Shown here: piece by piece, positions 13,637 to 14,163 of the stretch | How the letters are laid out: each line of letters begins with the position of its first letter | Numbering within the stretch: the first letter of the stretch is position 1 | NCBI GenBank assembly: GCA_900549355.1 | Contig: UROA01000036.1 | Coordinates: forward strand, 1-14,163 | Origin: an uncultured Collinsella sp. | Lineage (GTDB): Bacteria; Actinomycetota; Coriobacteriia; Coriobacteriales; Coriobacteriaceae | Length of the DNA: 14,163 bases | Reading direction: 5' to 3' | Position numbers and translations under genes: made by a program | Notes under the pieces: model-generated | What the model was told of the DNA's origin: nothing | Seen by the model: only the letters and a program-made list of their open reading frames with translations | The model's database searches: none

Positions 13637-14163
13637 ATGAAGCAGGGTATCCATCCCCAGTATGTCGAGTGCACGGTGACGTGCTCCTGCGGCAACACCT
13701 TCAAGACGCACGCTACCGTGTCTGAGATGAAGGTCGAGCTTTGCAACGAGTGCCACCCGTTCTACACCGGCCAGCAGAAGTTCGTCGACACCGGTGGACG
13801 CGTCCAGCGCTTCGCCGACAAGTTCGGTGGCGCCGCTGCCGCCCAGCTCAAGAAGGCCGAGGAGGCCAAGGCTGCCAAGGCCGCCAAGGCTGCTGAGGCC
13901 GAGGCCGCTCGCAAGGCCGCCGCTGAGGCTAAGGCTGCCGAGAAGGCTAAGCGTGCTGCTAAGTTTGCCGAGGAGGCTGCCAAGCAGGCCGCCGAGGCCG
14001 CCAAAAAGAAGGAGGAGGCCCAGGCCAAAAAGACGGCCAAGAAGGAGAACAAGAAGTGCCAGACCTCCAGTAGTCCCGCCCCGGAGGAGATCGTGGAGCT
14101 CATCGCCGAGTCGGTGGAGGACCTGTGCGAGGAGGACGGGCTGGCCCATATGGGCAAGCTGGG
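13637..14163 (+). CDS. rpmE: 50S ribosomal protein L31 with long C-terminal extension, partial at window end
   Basis: Residues 1-64 are a zinc-type L31: MKQGIHPQYVE, then C16, C18, C36 and C39 in CSC and CNECH, and the GQQKFVDTGGRVQRFADKFG block. L31 usually ends near residue 70. Here a 75-residue Ala/Lys/Glu-rich segment follows (66-140), likely a charged helix, and the frame continues without a stop through SSSPAPEEIVELIAESVEDL to the window end, at residue 175. The last 25 residues resemble the beginning of an OST-HTH/LOTUS domain. ATG 13637 has AAGGAG seven bases upstream. A genuine fusion, a lost stop codon or a sequence error are all possible; the L31 identity itself is secure. Confidence 0.92.
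   Translation, partial: MKQGIHPQYVECTVTCSCGNTFKTHATVSEMKVELCNECHPFYTGQQKFVDTGGRVQRFADKFGGAAAAQLKKAEEAKAAKAAKAAEAEAARKAAAEAKAAEKAKRAAKFAEEAAKQAAEAAKKKEEAQAKKTAKKENKKCQTSSSPAPEEIVELIAESVEDLCEEDGLAHMGKL

Noticed and set aside
13364..14149. Minus-strand Leu/Gly-rich open frame opposite rpmE
   Set aside because: It is the complement of the Ala/Lys-rich L31 tail; its low complexity is a by-product.
1..14163. CRISPR arrays, tRNA or rRNA genes
   Set aside because: No regularly spaced repeats and no cloverleaf or rRNA-like sequence were seen; the direct repeats found are two copies about 7.2 kb apart.

Overview
The window looks like chromosomal DNA from a high-GC gut actinobacterium of the Coriobacteriia, most likely Collinsella or a close relative. 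The reasons are the protein style, the dispersed GGGGACGTTCTT inverted repeats between genes, and an L31 gene with a long Ala/Lys tail behind a two-hairpin leader. The genus is inferred from recall, not from a search.

Left part (1-6139), ordinary metabolic genes: adenine deaminase (ade, +), a Cof-type HAD phosphatase (+), a convergent second Cof-type HAD phosphatase (-), citrate synthase (gltA, -) and a UPF0237-type ACT-domain protein (-). Copies of a short REP-like repeat lie before ade, at the end of ade, and between the two HAD genes. The stop codons of ade and of the second HAD gene both fall inside a repeat copy. Two genes (ade and the first HAD gene) have conspicuous leader hairpins.

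Middle part (6140-13412), an accessory island: it is bracketed by a 64-bp direct repeat (62 of 64 bases identical). Next to the left copy is the C-terminal catalytic part of a tyrosine recombinase. Its reading frame is entered directly through the stop codon of a small Xre-family regulator gene, so the N-terminal part of the integrase is gone. The regulator is paired with a four-helix DUF2975-like membrane protein. A 7+5+7 bp dyad lies on the likely promoter of that pair. Divergent from it are an internally duplicated ABC-2-type permease and its ATPase, overlapping as an operon. A second unit follows: a permease-ATPase fusion protein and, one base after it, a small secreted Tyr-rich protein, closed by a strong terminator. 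The three permease units share two motifs at matching positions, and both ATPases share an Ala-for-Gly Walker A and lack a recognisable Q-loop Gln. They therefore look like one paralogous system. A bacteriocin/immunity or peptide-export role is plausible but unproven.

Right part (13413-14163): a strong hairpin, a promoter candidate, a two-hairpin RNA leader and rpmE (ribosomal protein L31), which is open at the window end. The L31 frame runs through a long Ala/Lys-rich tail into sequence resembling the start of an OST-HTH (LOTUS) domain, which is unusual. No tRNA, rRNA or CRISPR array was seen.
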